NCBI RefSeq assembly: GCF_003967575.1
Contig: NZ_BIFT01000002.1
Span: 1,054,001-1,118,000 of the forward strand
DNA: 64,000 bases
DNA from: Dictyobacter alpinus
GTDB taxonomy: Bacteria; Chloroflexota; Ktedonobacteria; Ktedonobacterales; Ktedonobacteraceae
Reading direction: 5' to 3'
Shown: piece after piece, positions 16,744-23,676 of the stretch
Layout of the letters: every line of letters starts with the position of its first letter
Numbering within the stretch: position 1 is the first letter of the stretch
The notes under the pieces: generated by a model
Databases searched by the model: none
Seen by the model: only the letters and a program-made list of their open reading frames with translations
What the model was told of the DNA's origin: nothing
Position numbers and translations under genes: made by a program

Positions 16744-17514
16744 ATGACATGCCAAGATTTTGAAGAACTTTCGGGAGCATATATCCTGGACGCTCTTACA
16801 CCCGAGGAAAAGCAAGCGGCGGAGGAACATCTGGCAAATTGTCCCGAATGCACTCTGTTGCTCCAACAGTTACAACCTGTAGTGAATCTTCTGCCACTCA
16901 CGGTGCCAGAAGTAGAGCCCATCAGCGGCCATAAAGAGCGGTTTTTTGCGCGCCTGGAAAAAGAAACAGCACAGTCAGCATCAGAACCAGAGCAGTTGCC
17001 CCAACGACCAGTTGCGCATATCAGGCAAGCGTCTGCAAAGCGCCGCTTACCCTGGCGTACAGCACTACTGGCGGTGGCTGCCATTATCCTGGTTGCCGCC
17101 CTCGCAGGTATGGCGACATGGAATTACTCTTTACAACAACAGGTGGCCAAACTCTCAACGCCTGCCGTACAAAGTGCTACCTATGCTATCCAGGGTACAA
17201 CGAATCAAGCAACGACAACTGGAGAGCTGACCTGCTATAACAAACCACAGATCTGTACCTTAACCATGCGTGGTCTCCCTACCCCGACAGGAAATCAAGT
17301 CTATCAGGGCTGGCTACTGCATGGCAAGCAACCTACCAGCGTTGGACTGCTTCAGATAAAAAATGGCATAGCTACCGTCGATTTTCAGGGATCCCCTCAG
17401 GATTATGATGCGACCGCAGTAACCCTTGAACCAGGTCCAGCAGCAAGCAAAAATGGGCCGGCAGGACCAGTTGTGGCGCTGGGGAAATTAAATAAAGCAA
17501 CCCATTCCTCTTAA
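16744..17514 (+). CDS. Anti-sigma factor (zinc-finger plus RskA domain)
   Basis: A 256-residue membrane anti-sigma factor. The N-terminal anti-sigma zinc motif is HLANCPEC (His-x3-Cys-x2-Cys, about residues 37-44), which binds the sigma factor in the cytosol. One membrane helix follows (TALLAVAAIILVAALAGMATW, about 114-134), then a C-terminal RskA-type extracellular domain (QVYQGWLLHGKQPTSVG, VAVTLEPG-like strands). It is paired with the sigma factor immediately upstream; release probably needs regulated proteolysis as in other RskA systems. Confidence 0.92.
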   Translation: MTCQDFEELSGAYILDALTPEEKQAAEEHLANCPECTLLLQQLQPVVNLLPLTVPEVEPISGHKERFFARLEKETAQSASEPEQLPQRPVAHIRQASAKRRLPWRTALLAVAAIILVAALAGMATWNYSLQQQVAKLSTPAVQSATYAIQGTTNQATTTGELTCYNKPQICTLTMRGLPTPTGNQVYQGWLLHGKQPTSVGLLQIKNGIATVDFQGSPQDYDATAVTLEPGPAASKNGPAGPVVALGKLNKATHSS

Positions 17515-17549
17515 CATTCAGGTCACTACTACAAGTTGCTACCAGCCAG

Positions 17550-17602
17550 AACAGGTGGCGTCAGTGTTACTGTAAAAGAATACTGCCACCACCTGTTTTT
17601 TG
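17550..17602. terminator. Bidirectional terminator
   Basis: Arms AACAGGTGG (17550-17558) and CCACCTGTT (17589-17597), extended by further pairing and followed by a T-run on the plus strand. Lies between the convergent anti-sigma and methyltransferase genes. Confidence 0.75.
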
Positions 17603-17632
17603 TCTCTCGCGACAATCCCAGACATCAAGATC

Positions 17633-18295
17633 TTATATTGATACCATGCGCATAACCCAACCCTGCCAGAGCGCATCAATAGAAATATTTTTAGCCTCCA
17701 CGACCTGTAATCCCGCCTTCTGGCAAAGATGCATGGCTTCGGATAAAGTATAGGCGCGAATATGTTGAGGGTCTACACGTTTAATCAGCCACTCGAAGAG
17801 GCGCCAGGGTAATGGGAAGGTGCGTCTGGCATAATCTTCAAGCACTAACTGTCCATGGGGAACCAATAGCAATTTTAAACCCTGCAATACGGCAACAGGA
17901 TCATCCAGATAATGCAGTGCGTTGGTACAGGTAATCAGATCAAACGTGGCTGGCGCATATGGTAAGCTCGACATTCCGGTAGCATTCAAAGCTACCTGCA
18001 CAAAATGTGTATGTGGATGGTGCTCAAGCAGTTGGCGCGCCTGCGAAAGCATGTCAGGACTCACATCGAGGCCATACAATTCAGCCTCTGGCACAAGGCG
18101 GCCAAGGCGTTCCAATAATAGTCCTGTTCCGCAGGCGACATCCAGGATATGAGAAGAGCGACTCTGTAACCTGGCGACACGCTTTAGGGATGAGAGATCG
18201 ATAGTGGAGATAGTCGCGGCCAGTGTCTTCTCGGAGAAGGTTTTCCAGCTTCGATTGTAAGCGCTTGCTCGCTTTCCACTATAATATGATTGCAT
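17633..18295 (-). CDS. Class I SAM-dependent methyltransferase
   Basis: A 220-residue methyltransferase. Motif I is LDVACGTGLLLERLG, the acidic loop LYGLDVSPDML, motif II LITCTNALHYL and motif III LLVPHGQLVLEDYARR. The fold is that of COG2226/UbiE-like enzymes, and the target cannot be assigned. It is the third gene of a compact minus-strand operon with two integral membrane proteins (gaps of 15 and 18 bp), which hints at a lipid or membrane-associated substrate. Confidence 0.88.
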   Translation of the reverse strand: MQSYYSGKRASAYNRSWKTFSEKTLAATISTIDLSSLKRVARLQSRSSHILDVACGTGLLLERLGRLVPEAELYGLDVSPDMLSQARQLLEHHPHTHFVQVALNATGMSSLPYAPATFDLITCTNALHYLDDPVAVLQGLKLLLVPHGQLVLEDYARRTFPLPWRLFEWLIKRVDPQHIRAYTLSEAMHLCQKAGLQVVEAKNISIDALWQGWVMRMVSI

Positions 18296-18310
18296 ATGGT
18301 ACCCTATCCT

Positions 18311-18838
18311 TTAACGATCATTGCCAGGTTTTCTACTCAGGAAAAAATAGAGCAGGCCCAATACCAGCAGGGCCAGGCCTGGTAGCCAGAGAGAGAGCGC
18401 AAAAGGAATAAGGTTGGGCGGCGTCATATGGGCAACCAGCAATACCTCAATCAGACCGACAGCTATCACAATCAAGGCCGGTGATAGTGCGCCCTTCCCC
18501 ACATATCCTCTACGAGCAGCCAATGCGATAGCCAGTAATCCAACACCAAGCGCCAGAATATACGCGGGAAAGATCTGACCACCAGGGATCGACCCGCTAA
18601 ATCCCAGATAGACGGCCAGTCCTACTGCTGTAGTCAGACTACCCGCGATGATTAAACGGCCAGGATAAAATAAGGTCGAAAGCAACATCCCCAGTCCAAG
18701 GAGAAAGACGCCAACCGGAAAACGATAAGGATTAAGATGGAGCAACCAGGCTCCTAACAAACAGATCAGACCAAACAGGAGCAGTGCATAGGCCTGGCGA
18801 TGCTGACGACCAGGGGTCGCGAAAAGCTCTTTTCCCAT
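18311..18838 (-). CDS. Integral membrane protein of unknown function
   Basis: A 175-residue protein with five or six membrane helices, for example QAYALLLFGLICLLGAWLLH, VGVFLLGLGMLLSTLFYPG and FALSLWLPGLALLVLGLLYF, and a short basic C-terminus (SRKPGNDR). No catalytic motif is apparent. It is the middle gene of the operon between another membrane protein and a methyltransferase. Confidence 0.75.
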   Translation of the reverse strand: MGKELFATPGRQHRQAYALLLFGLICLLGAWLLHLNPYRFPVGVFLLGLGMLLSTLFYPGRLIIAGSLTTAVGLAVYLGFSGSIPGGQIFPAYILALGVGLLAIALAARRGYVGKGALSPALIVIAVGLIEVLLVAHMTPPNLIPFALSLWLPGLALLVLGLLYFFLSRKPGNDR

Positions 18839-18856
18839 AGCTTCCTCCCAGTAGTT

Positions 18857-19408
18857 TTATTTCATGGAAGCAAATGTCTGTAATACACCACCAACGATAC
18901 CCCATAGCACAATGAACAGCACCCAGATACCACCATGGCGTTGACGTGCCTGCGCAGGCGTAACCCGCTGAAACCATTGCGCAGTTGCAGGCCGTGTCAG
19001 ACGCCAGACGATTAACGGCGAGAAAATAACCAGAATAATCGTTGTGACGAGCGGCCAGAAGTTACCTATCCTGATGTTCTGATACAGATTAAATAGAGAG
19101 ATAATGCCCGCAATGGATAATACTGCATTGGCGACGATCTGAATTCTGAGTGCCCAATTGCGTCCACTGCGTATCATCTCACCAAAATAGGCAAAGACAC
19201 AGGCCACAGGCCAGGCAATGACAAATAAAAGGATAGGATTAAGGCCGGGAAGCTTCATCGTGCTCGATGGGCTGAAAAGAGTATAAATCGGGACAAACGC
19301 GGTCTGCGCGGCCAATCCCCAGTCAAAGGCAACCGCCATACCAATTCCTTGCGGAGCAGGCAGTTCTGGCAGCGCTGCTTGTGCGACATCGGACTCATGT
19401 GTTTCCAA
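18857..19408 (-). CDS. Integral membrane protein of unknown function
   Basis: A 183-residue protein. An acidic N-terminal tail of about 20 residues precedes about five membrane segments (ILLFVIAWPVACVFAYFGEM, IVANAVLSIAGIISLFNLY, LVTTIILVIFSPLIVWRL, WVLFIVLWGIVGGVLQTFA). It is first in the three-gene operon ending with the methyltransferase. I recognise no family; paired charged residues in helices are absent, so it is not an obvious transporter. Confidence 0.75.
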   Translation of the reverse strand: METHESDVAQAALPELPAPQGIGMAVAFDWGLAAQTAFVPIYTLFSPSSTMKLPGLNPILLFVIAWPVACVFAYFGEMIRSGRNWALRIQIVANAVLSIAGIISLFNLYQNIRIGNFWPLVTTIILVIFSPLIVWRLTRPATAQWFQRVTPAQARQRHGGIWVLFIVLWGIVGGVLQTFASMK

Positions 19409-19540
19409 GATAGGTCTCCCTTTATATGATGACTATGGATAAATTCTACCATAAATGGCGTTCGCATCTCGATTGTGCGAAAATAACAAGAGAAAATAAA
19501 GCTGTTTTCCAGCTTACCATGCTATACAGAAACGTTTTTT

Positions 19541-20455
19541 ATGCCTGAGAATATGACTTCACCATTTGTGGTAGATCTATTACTCACACTACGCCAGGAT
19601 CGCTTCAGGGCGCGTGCCTGGGGAATTTTCTTATGGCGTTCATGGCTCATGGCTTGCCAGACCGCTACTGAGAATTCAACACTCAAACGTTCCTGGCTAC
19701 GTACAACTGCCTTCATAACATTCCTGGCCCTGGCCATCTTGATCGCCAACAGTCTATGTATAGGTCTGCCCGATACGCTGCGCTTACTGCCAGGACTTAT
19801 CTTCTGCGTAGTCTGGCAACAGTGCGACCTGTTCTGGCATCTTGGCCTTAATCGCTCTATACACAACAATACGCTATTTCCCACGCTCGGGATAGCCAAT
19901 AACCTCACCTGGCTACGTGGATTGGCAGCATCCTATCTGGTTGGCAGACTGATTGGCGGCTTAGTGGTCACATCAGGATTGGCGCTGGCGATTTTCCTTT
20001 TTGCTATCGCGACGGATATCCTCGACGGCTCAATTGCCCGGCGCACAAAAACACAGAGCAGACTGGGCCAGATCGCTGACGCCGAGACAGATTTCTGCCT
20101 CTCTTTATCCCTGATAATCATCTTTCTTCAAAATGGGATCTTACCACTCTGGGTTGGGATAGTCATGCTGCTACGCTTCTTGCTTCCTTTGGTAGCCGCC
20201 TTATTAAGCTATCTGGCCTTTGCCCATCCCCTGCGCTTCGGCTCAACATGGCCAGGAAAGTATGCAGGATTGGCACAATGCCTTTATTTCCTTGTTTTGC
20301 TGGCCCCGCCTTCCCTGGTAACATTTACCAGCATTCTGGGGACACCGTTACTCTGTATCACTATTTGCTTGCTGATCGCCGCACCGATAGCCCAGGTCGT
20401 TGTGAATATGCAAGCACATACGACGACAACGAACACTATCACGCATCCAGAATAA
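19541..20455 (+). CDS. CDP-alcohol phosphatidyltransferase family protein
   Basis: A 304-residue membrane enzyme with the full family signature DILDGSIARRTKTQSRLGQI followed by ADAETD, that is Dx2DGx2ARx8Gx3Dx3D. It transfers a phosphoalcohol from a CDP-linked donor to an acceptor alcohol in phospholipid synthesis. About six further helices follow (for example LRFLLPLVAALLSYLAFA). The roughly 100-residue N-terminal extension is longer than in PgsA or PssA, so the exact substrate pair is unclear. It ends 8 bp from the convergent methyltransferase gene. Its neighbours (methyltransferases, radical SAM enzyme) would fit a membrane-lipid modification locus. Confidence 0.9.
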   Translation: MPENMTSPFVVDLLLTLRQDRFRARAWGIFLWRSWLMACQTATENSTLKRSWLRTTAFITFLALAILIANSLCIGLPDTLRLLPGLIFCVVWQQCDLFWHLGLNRSIHNNTLFPTLGIANNLTWLRGLAASYLVGRLIGGLVVTSGLALAIFLFAIATDILDGSIARRTKTQSRLGQIADAETDFCLSLSLIIIFLQNGILPLWVGIVMLLRFLLPLVAALLSYLAFAHPLRFGSTWPGKYAGLAQCLYFLVLLAPPSLVTFTSILGTPLLCITICLLIAAPIAQVVVNMQAHTTTTNTITHPE

Positions 20456-20463
20456 AAATAGCC

Positions 20464-21285
20464 TTACACCTTTGAGGCCGTCATCACTGCATAGCCGAAC
20501 TGTTGCGCCTTGATGGCGGTCGCTGCCGCCCTGGCCATTGTTTTAGCCTGTCCAAAATCAATCGTGCCAGGTAATTGAAGCTTATTCAGTTTTACCAGGA
20601 GTTCGGCGCCCAGCAATTTTCCGTGGATCTCTCTCACCATGTCTGATAGCGCTTGATCATGTTGCTCGAGCGTTTGCATGCTGAATCCGGCCGTTACCAG
20701 ATACTGTACATAACGTTCAAGCGGCTGAGCATCCGCGATACAAGCGATCCAGGCCAGCAGACCCTGTAAGTCCGCTGGCACTTCGGCTGTCTTGCGCGTG
20801 AGATCGCTTAATCCTACCATTCCACCCGGCTTCAAGACGCGTAGGAACTCCGTTGCGGCCAGTGCTTTATTAGGAAAGGTACAAAAGGCGCACTCACAAA
20901 TTAACGCATCATAGCTCTCCGCAGACACAGGTAAATGTTCTGCATCACCTTGTTTAAAGGTCACAAGATGGGCTACGTCACTGGCCTGTGCCGCCTCGTT
21001 AGCACGCTCCACTGAGACCGCACTATACTCGATTCCCAGGACATTACAGCCAAAGCGCTGTGCCAGATGGATAGCACTTGTGCCTTGTCCAGCAGCCACA
21101 TCCAACAACTGCTTATCTGGTCCAAGTTGCAGGAGCGTGCCAAGATATTCAGTGAGCGCGATGCCACCTGGATGAAAGGAGTCTCCCAGCAAAAATCTGG
21201 CCAGATCGCTCTGATAGACGTTTGCGCAACAGGACTTCAGATCCTGATCATCATTGCCGGTCACGGTCTCAGGCTTACTATTCAT
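20464..21285 (-). CDS. Class I methyltransferase paired with a radical SAM enzyme
   Basis: A 273-residue SAM methyltransferase. After a Cys-Cys N-terminus (KSCCANVYQSDLARFLLG) comes motif I LDVAAGQGTSAIHLAQRFG, then VLGIEYS and LKPGGMVGLSDLTRK. Sequence style is close to arsenite-methyltransferase-like proteins. The start overlaps the radical SAM gene's end by 8 bp, so the two are translationally coupled. I recall an NCBI family pair (TrsM/TrsS, DVU_1556-type) in which a methyltransferase of this kind sits beside a COG1964 radical SAM enzyme; assignment here is tentative. The product is unknown. Confidence 0.85.
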   Translation of the reverse strand: MNSKPETVTGNDDQDLKSCCANVYQSDLARFLLGDSFHPGGIALTEYLGTLLQLGPDKQLLDVAAGQGTSAIHLAQRFGCNVLGIEYSAVSVERANEAAQASDVAHLVTFKQGDAEHLPVSAESYDALICECAFCTFPNKALAATEFLRVLKPGGMVGLSDLTRKTAEVPADLQGLLAWIACIADAQPLERYVQYLVTAGFSMQTLEQHDQALSDMVREIHGKLLGAELLVKLNKLQLPGTIDFGQAKTMARAAATAIKAQQFGYAVMTASKV

Positions 21286-22894
21286 GCGCAGATCCTTTGG
21301 TCATTGGAGTGACCTGGATCACATTGCTCTGAGCCTCAGGTGCAAAAGAGAAGGTCAGTGGCTCCGGCTCAAAAGGCACACCGGCACGTCTGGCCTGATT
21401 GCGCTGGCGTTCACGCGCCTGTAATTGCGTGCGTGCCTGCTCACGATAGCCAACATTATTGTAAGCACAGAAAGGAATCTGCTTCCCATCGGGCAAGAGA
21501 ATCTCTTTACAACACTTCATCAGGTTCTTCTGATTAAAGGTCCAGGGATCCATGAAATCCTGTAGCATCACCATAAAGATATTCTTGGCAAAGGCAGTCA
21601 CATCCAATCCATCGGGCAAGCCACAGGCGGCACATGACAGCGCGAATTGCTGCGCAGCTTTATCCGAGCCAGCCACCGCAGACGAGGACCAGAGTCCTTC
21701 CAGTGCTTGCTTGATATCTTCTGAGATATCGGGCACGGCACGATTGGTAATGTAGTCCAGATAATCTTCTACATTGAGGAGACGAGTCATAGGCAGAACG
21801 GTATCGCCGTCATTGAGGATATAGGTAACCGAGTTACAGGTAGGGAAACAGCAAGGAACGGGGACAAAGTCCGAGACGGTCAACATGTCGCCGGTTTGTT
21901 CTTGCAACGCTTGCAAGATGTCTGGAATCGTCAGGCGTTGCATCGGATCATGCTCTCCATGGCGACCAGATTGGAACGCTGGCTGAAAGTTGATGCCACG
22001 TACCGCTGGATGTTGCAGCCCAAAGGAGACAATCGCGCCAACTTCATGCAGGTTGATCAGGCGATCGACCGCCGGCACCAGCACCACATGCGCTCCAATC
22101 TCTGCCAGACGGTCCAATGCCCGTAACTTCTGTGGTAAGATATCTGGCTCACCACGGAGTTGTCGATAGGTCTCAGCTTCAAAACCATCAAACTGAAAGT
22201 AGATTGAGGGGCGCAGCTCACCTAATTGACGCAGAAATTCATCATCATCCGCGATACGTTTCCCATTTGTATTCAGCATTACATGTCGGATATTACGCGC
22301 TTTCGCAGCCTTGATCATGTCAATAATCTGCGGATGAATTGAAGGCTCGCCGCCCGAGAACTGGACAACCTCAGGATTTCCTTCGGTCTCCACCAGATGA
22401 TCGAGGATACCTTCTACCTCCTCTAAGGTCAGGTTAAAGCCTGCGCCAGCATTGGCAAAGCACAATGGACAATCCATGTTACAGGCACTATTCACCTCGA
22501 TAATACCCAGGCAGGCATGCTGCTGGTGATCTGGACAGAGTCCACAATCATGAGGGCAACCATGCACTATGTCAGTGGAATAGGCCAGGGGGACGGTACC
22601 GGGCTTGTTAAACCGGGTGGATGAAACATAGGCCTGTGCATCACCATAGACCAGTCCTTCAAACACGCCATGGTCAGGACAGCGCTTACGCATATACACT
22701 TTCTGGTCACGCAACAGAATATGCGCATCAATAACACGGCGACAAGTGGGACAAATGCTTCTAGTTAATTCAAGGAAAACGTAATCGACATCTTTTTTCT
22801 GGCGCGATAGCGGTTTTTGTGACGGTAGCGTCGTAGCTACCGTTCTCTCAGCAGAAGCATTCACATGCATTGACAGATCTGGCTGCTTATCCAC
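21278..22894 (-). CDS. COG1964-type radical SAM enzyme (tetraether-lipid-synthase/TrsS-like)
   Basis: A 538-residue iron-sulfur enzyme. A rubredoxin-like N-terminus (Cys48, Cys51, RCPDHG at 72) and an auxiliary Cys cluster GCPHDCGLCPDHQQHACLG (113-129) precede the radical SAM motif ACNMDCPLC (Cys138, Cys142, Cys145). FSGGEPSIHP and LNTNGKRI continue the barrel. Further Cys-rich sites lie C-terminally (PCCFPTC, SCAACGLP, MKCCKEI, FCAYNN). This pattern fits COG1964, which includes archaeal tetraether lipid synthase (Tes) and uncharacterised bacterial members. GTG 22894 is chosen because AGGAG precedes it by 5 nt. It is the upstream member of the pair with the methyltransferase. Confidence 0.85.
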   Translation of the reverse strand: MDKQPDLSMHVNASAERTVATTLPSQKPLSRQKKDVDYVFLELTRSICPTCRRVIDAHILLRDQKVYMRKRCPDHGVFEGLVYGDAQAYVSSTRFNKPGTVPLAYSTDIVHGCPHDCGLCPDHQQHACLGIIEVNSACNMDCPLCFANAGAGFNLTLEEVEGILDHLVETEGNPEVVQFSGGEPSIHPQIIDMIKAAKARNIRHVMLNTNGKRIADDDEFLRQLGELRPSIYFQFDGFEAETYRQLRGEPDILPQKLRALDRLAEIGAHVVLVPAVDRLINLHEVGAIVSFGLQHPAVRGINFQPAFQSGRHGEHDPMQRLTIPDILQALQEQTGDMLTVSDFVPVPCCFPTCNSVTYILNDGDTVLPMTRLLNVEDYLDYITNRAVPDISEDIKQALEGLWSSSAVAGSDKAAQQFALSCAACGLPDGLDVTAFAKNIFMVMLQDFMDPWTFNQKNLMKCCKEILLPDGKQIPFCAYNNVGYREQARTQLQARERQRNQARRAGVPFEPEPLTFSFAPEAQSNVIQVTPMTKGSAHE

Positions 22895-22937
22895 AGGATC
22901 TCCTTATTGACATATCCGCTCTTTGTAGTTTCTTGCT

Positions 22938-23417
22938 TTAATTCTCACCAAGATATTTAATAATTCGTGGATGACTTTTAGCAATGAACTGCATAACCTG
23001 TTCTATATCAGAGCTTTCTTTATCTTCAGAGGCAATAAGATGCTTTTCAATCCATTGTACCAGATTTTCAAATTTTTTTTCGGCGATCATAGACTCAATT
23101 GTATAGGCCAGTTCCATTTCCTCGTGCTCATTTTGATAGGCCAGTTGGTAGCCATTGCGCATCAGCAAGGTACTTCCCAGAATAAAAGCCGCACGTTTAT
23201 TGCCATCAAAAAAAGGATGATTGAGGGCAATCCTTTGGATAAGAATAGCCGCCTGTTCCACAATATTGGACTGTTGATAAAGGGCAGCGTTCCGTGGGGC
23301 AACCATCGCTGATCCAAGCCCATTCATATCCCGTACCGCTCCACTCTCACCAGCAATCTGGTTTGCGCGTATAGCAGTTTCGTTATCGAGATACGCTAGC
23401 TCATAGCCGTTATTCAT
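22938..23417 (-). CDS. Doc/Fic-family protein (death-on-curing type), no antitoxin seen
   Basis: A 159-residue Fic-fold protein. The motif is NHPFFDGNKRAAF (about residues 68-80), with Asn-Lys-Arg in place of the Gly-Asn-Gly-Arg of AMPylating Fic enzymes. This is the Doc form, which phosphorylates EF-Tu in phage P1. The N-terminal half carries the usual helices, and the last 40 residues are an extra tail. ATG 23417 is preferred to the TTG three codons upstream. No Phd-like antitoxin ORF is found within several hundred bases on either side, so this is either a solitary Doc or regulated from elsewhere. Confidence 0.82.
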   Translation of the reverse strand: MNNGYELAYLDNETAIRANQIAGESGAVRDMNGLGSAMVAPRNAALYQQSNIVEQAAILIQRIALNHPFFDGNKRAAFILGSTLLMRNGYQLAYQNEHEEMELAYTIESMIAEKKFENLVQWIEKHLIASEDKESSDIEQVMQFIAKSHPRIIKYLGEN

Positions 23418-23512
23418 TTCAACCAACTTTCTTCTTGCTCAAAGCTTACAAACGCTCAACGCACGATCATATAGTATAACAGACAATCAATCACAAAAAG
23501 AACAATGCATTC

Positions 23513-23676
23513 AGCTGATCGGGACTTTTCATATTCCTTTTTGGCGCCTGAGGCGCCGGGTCGGGGTGTGGCGCGCGGCTGCAGCCGCGCGCCACACACT
23601 CCACACCTGAAATAATGTACATCTGATCGCTTGCTAGTGATCTCCCTGCGAACATGAAAAAGCCCTGTTAGCTGAT
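23513..23676. mobile_element. MITE-like element, copy 1 (150 bp plus 7-bp target duplication)
   Basis: Element 23520-23669 is flanked by direct repeats AGCTGAT (23513-23519 and 23670-23676). Terminal inverted repeats are CGGGACTTTTCAT and ATGAAAAAGCCCTG (imperfect at the left). Inside is a perfect 32-bp palindrome (23566-23597 approximately) and a GGCGCC-rich hairpin. It shares its right half almost base for base with copy 2 at 31497-31665, while the palindromes differ in sequence but stay complementary. No protein is encoded. Confidence 0.8.
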
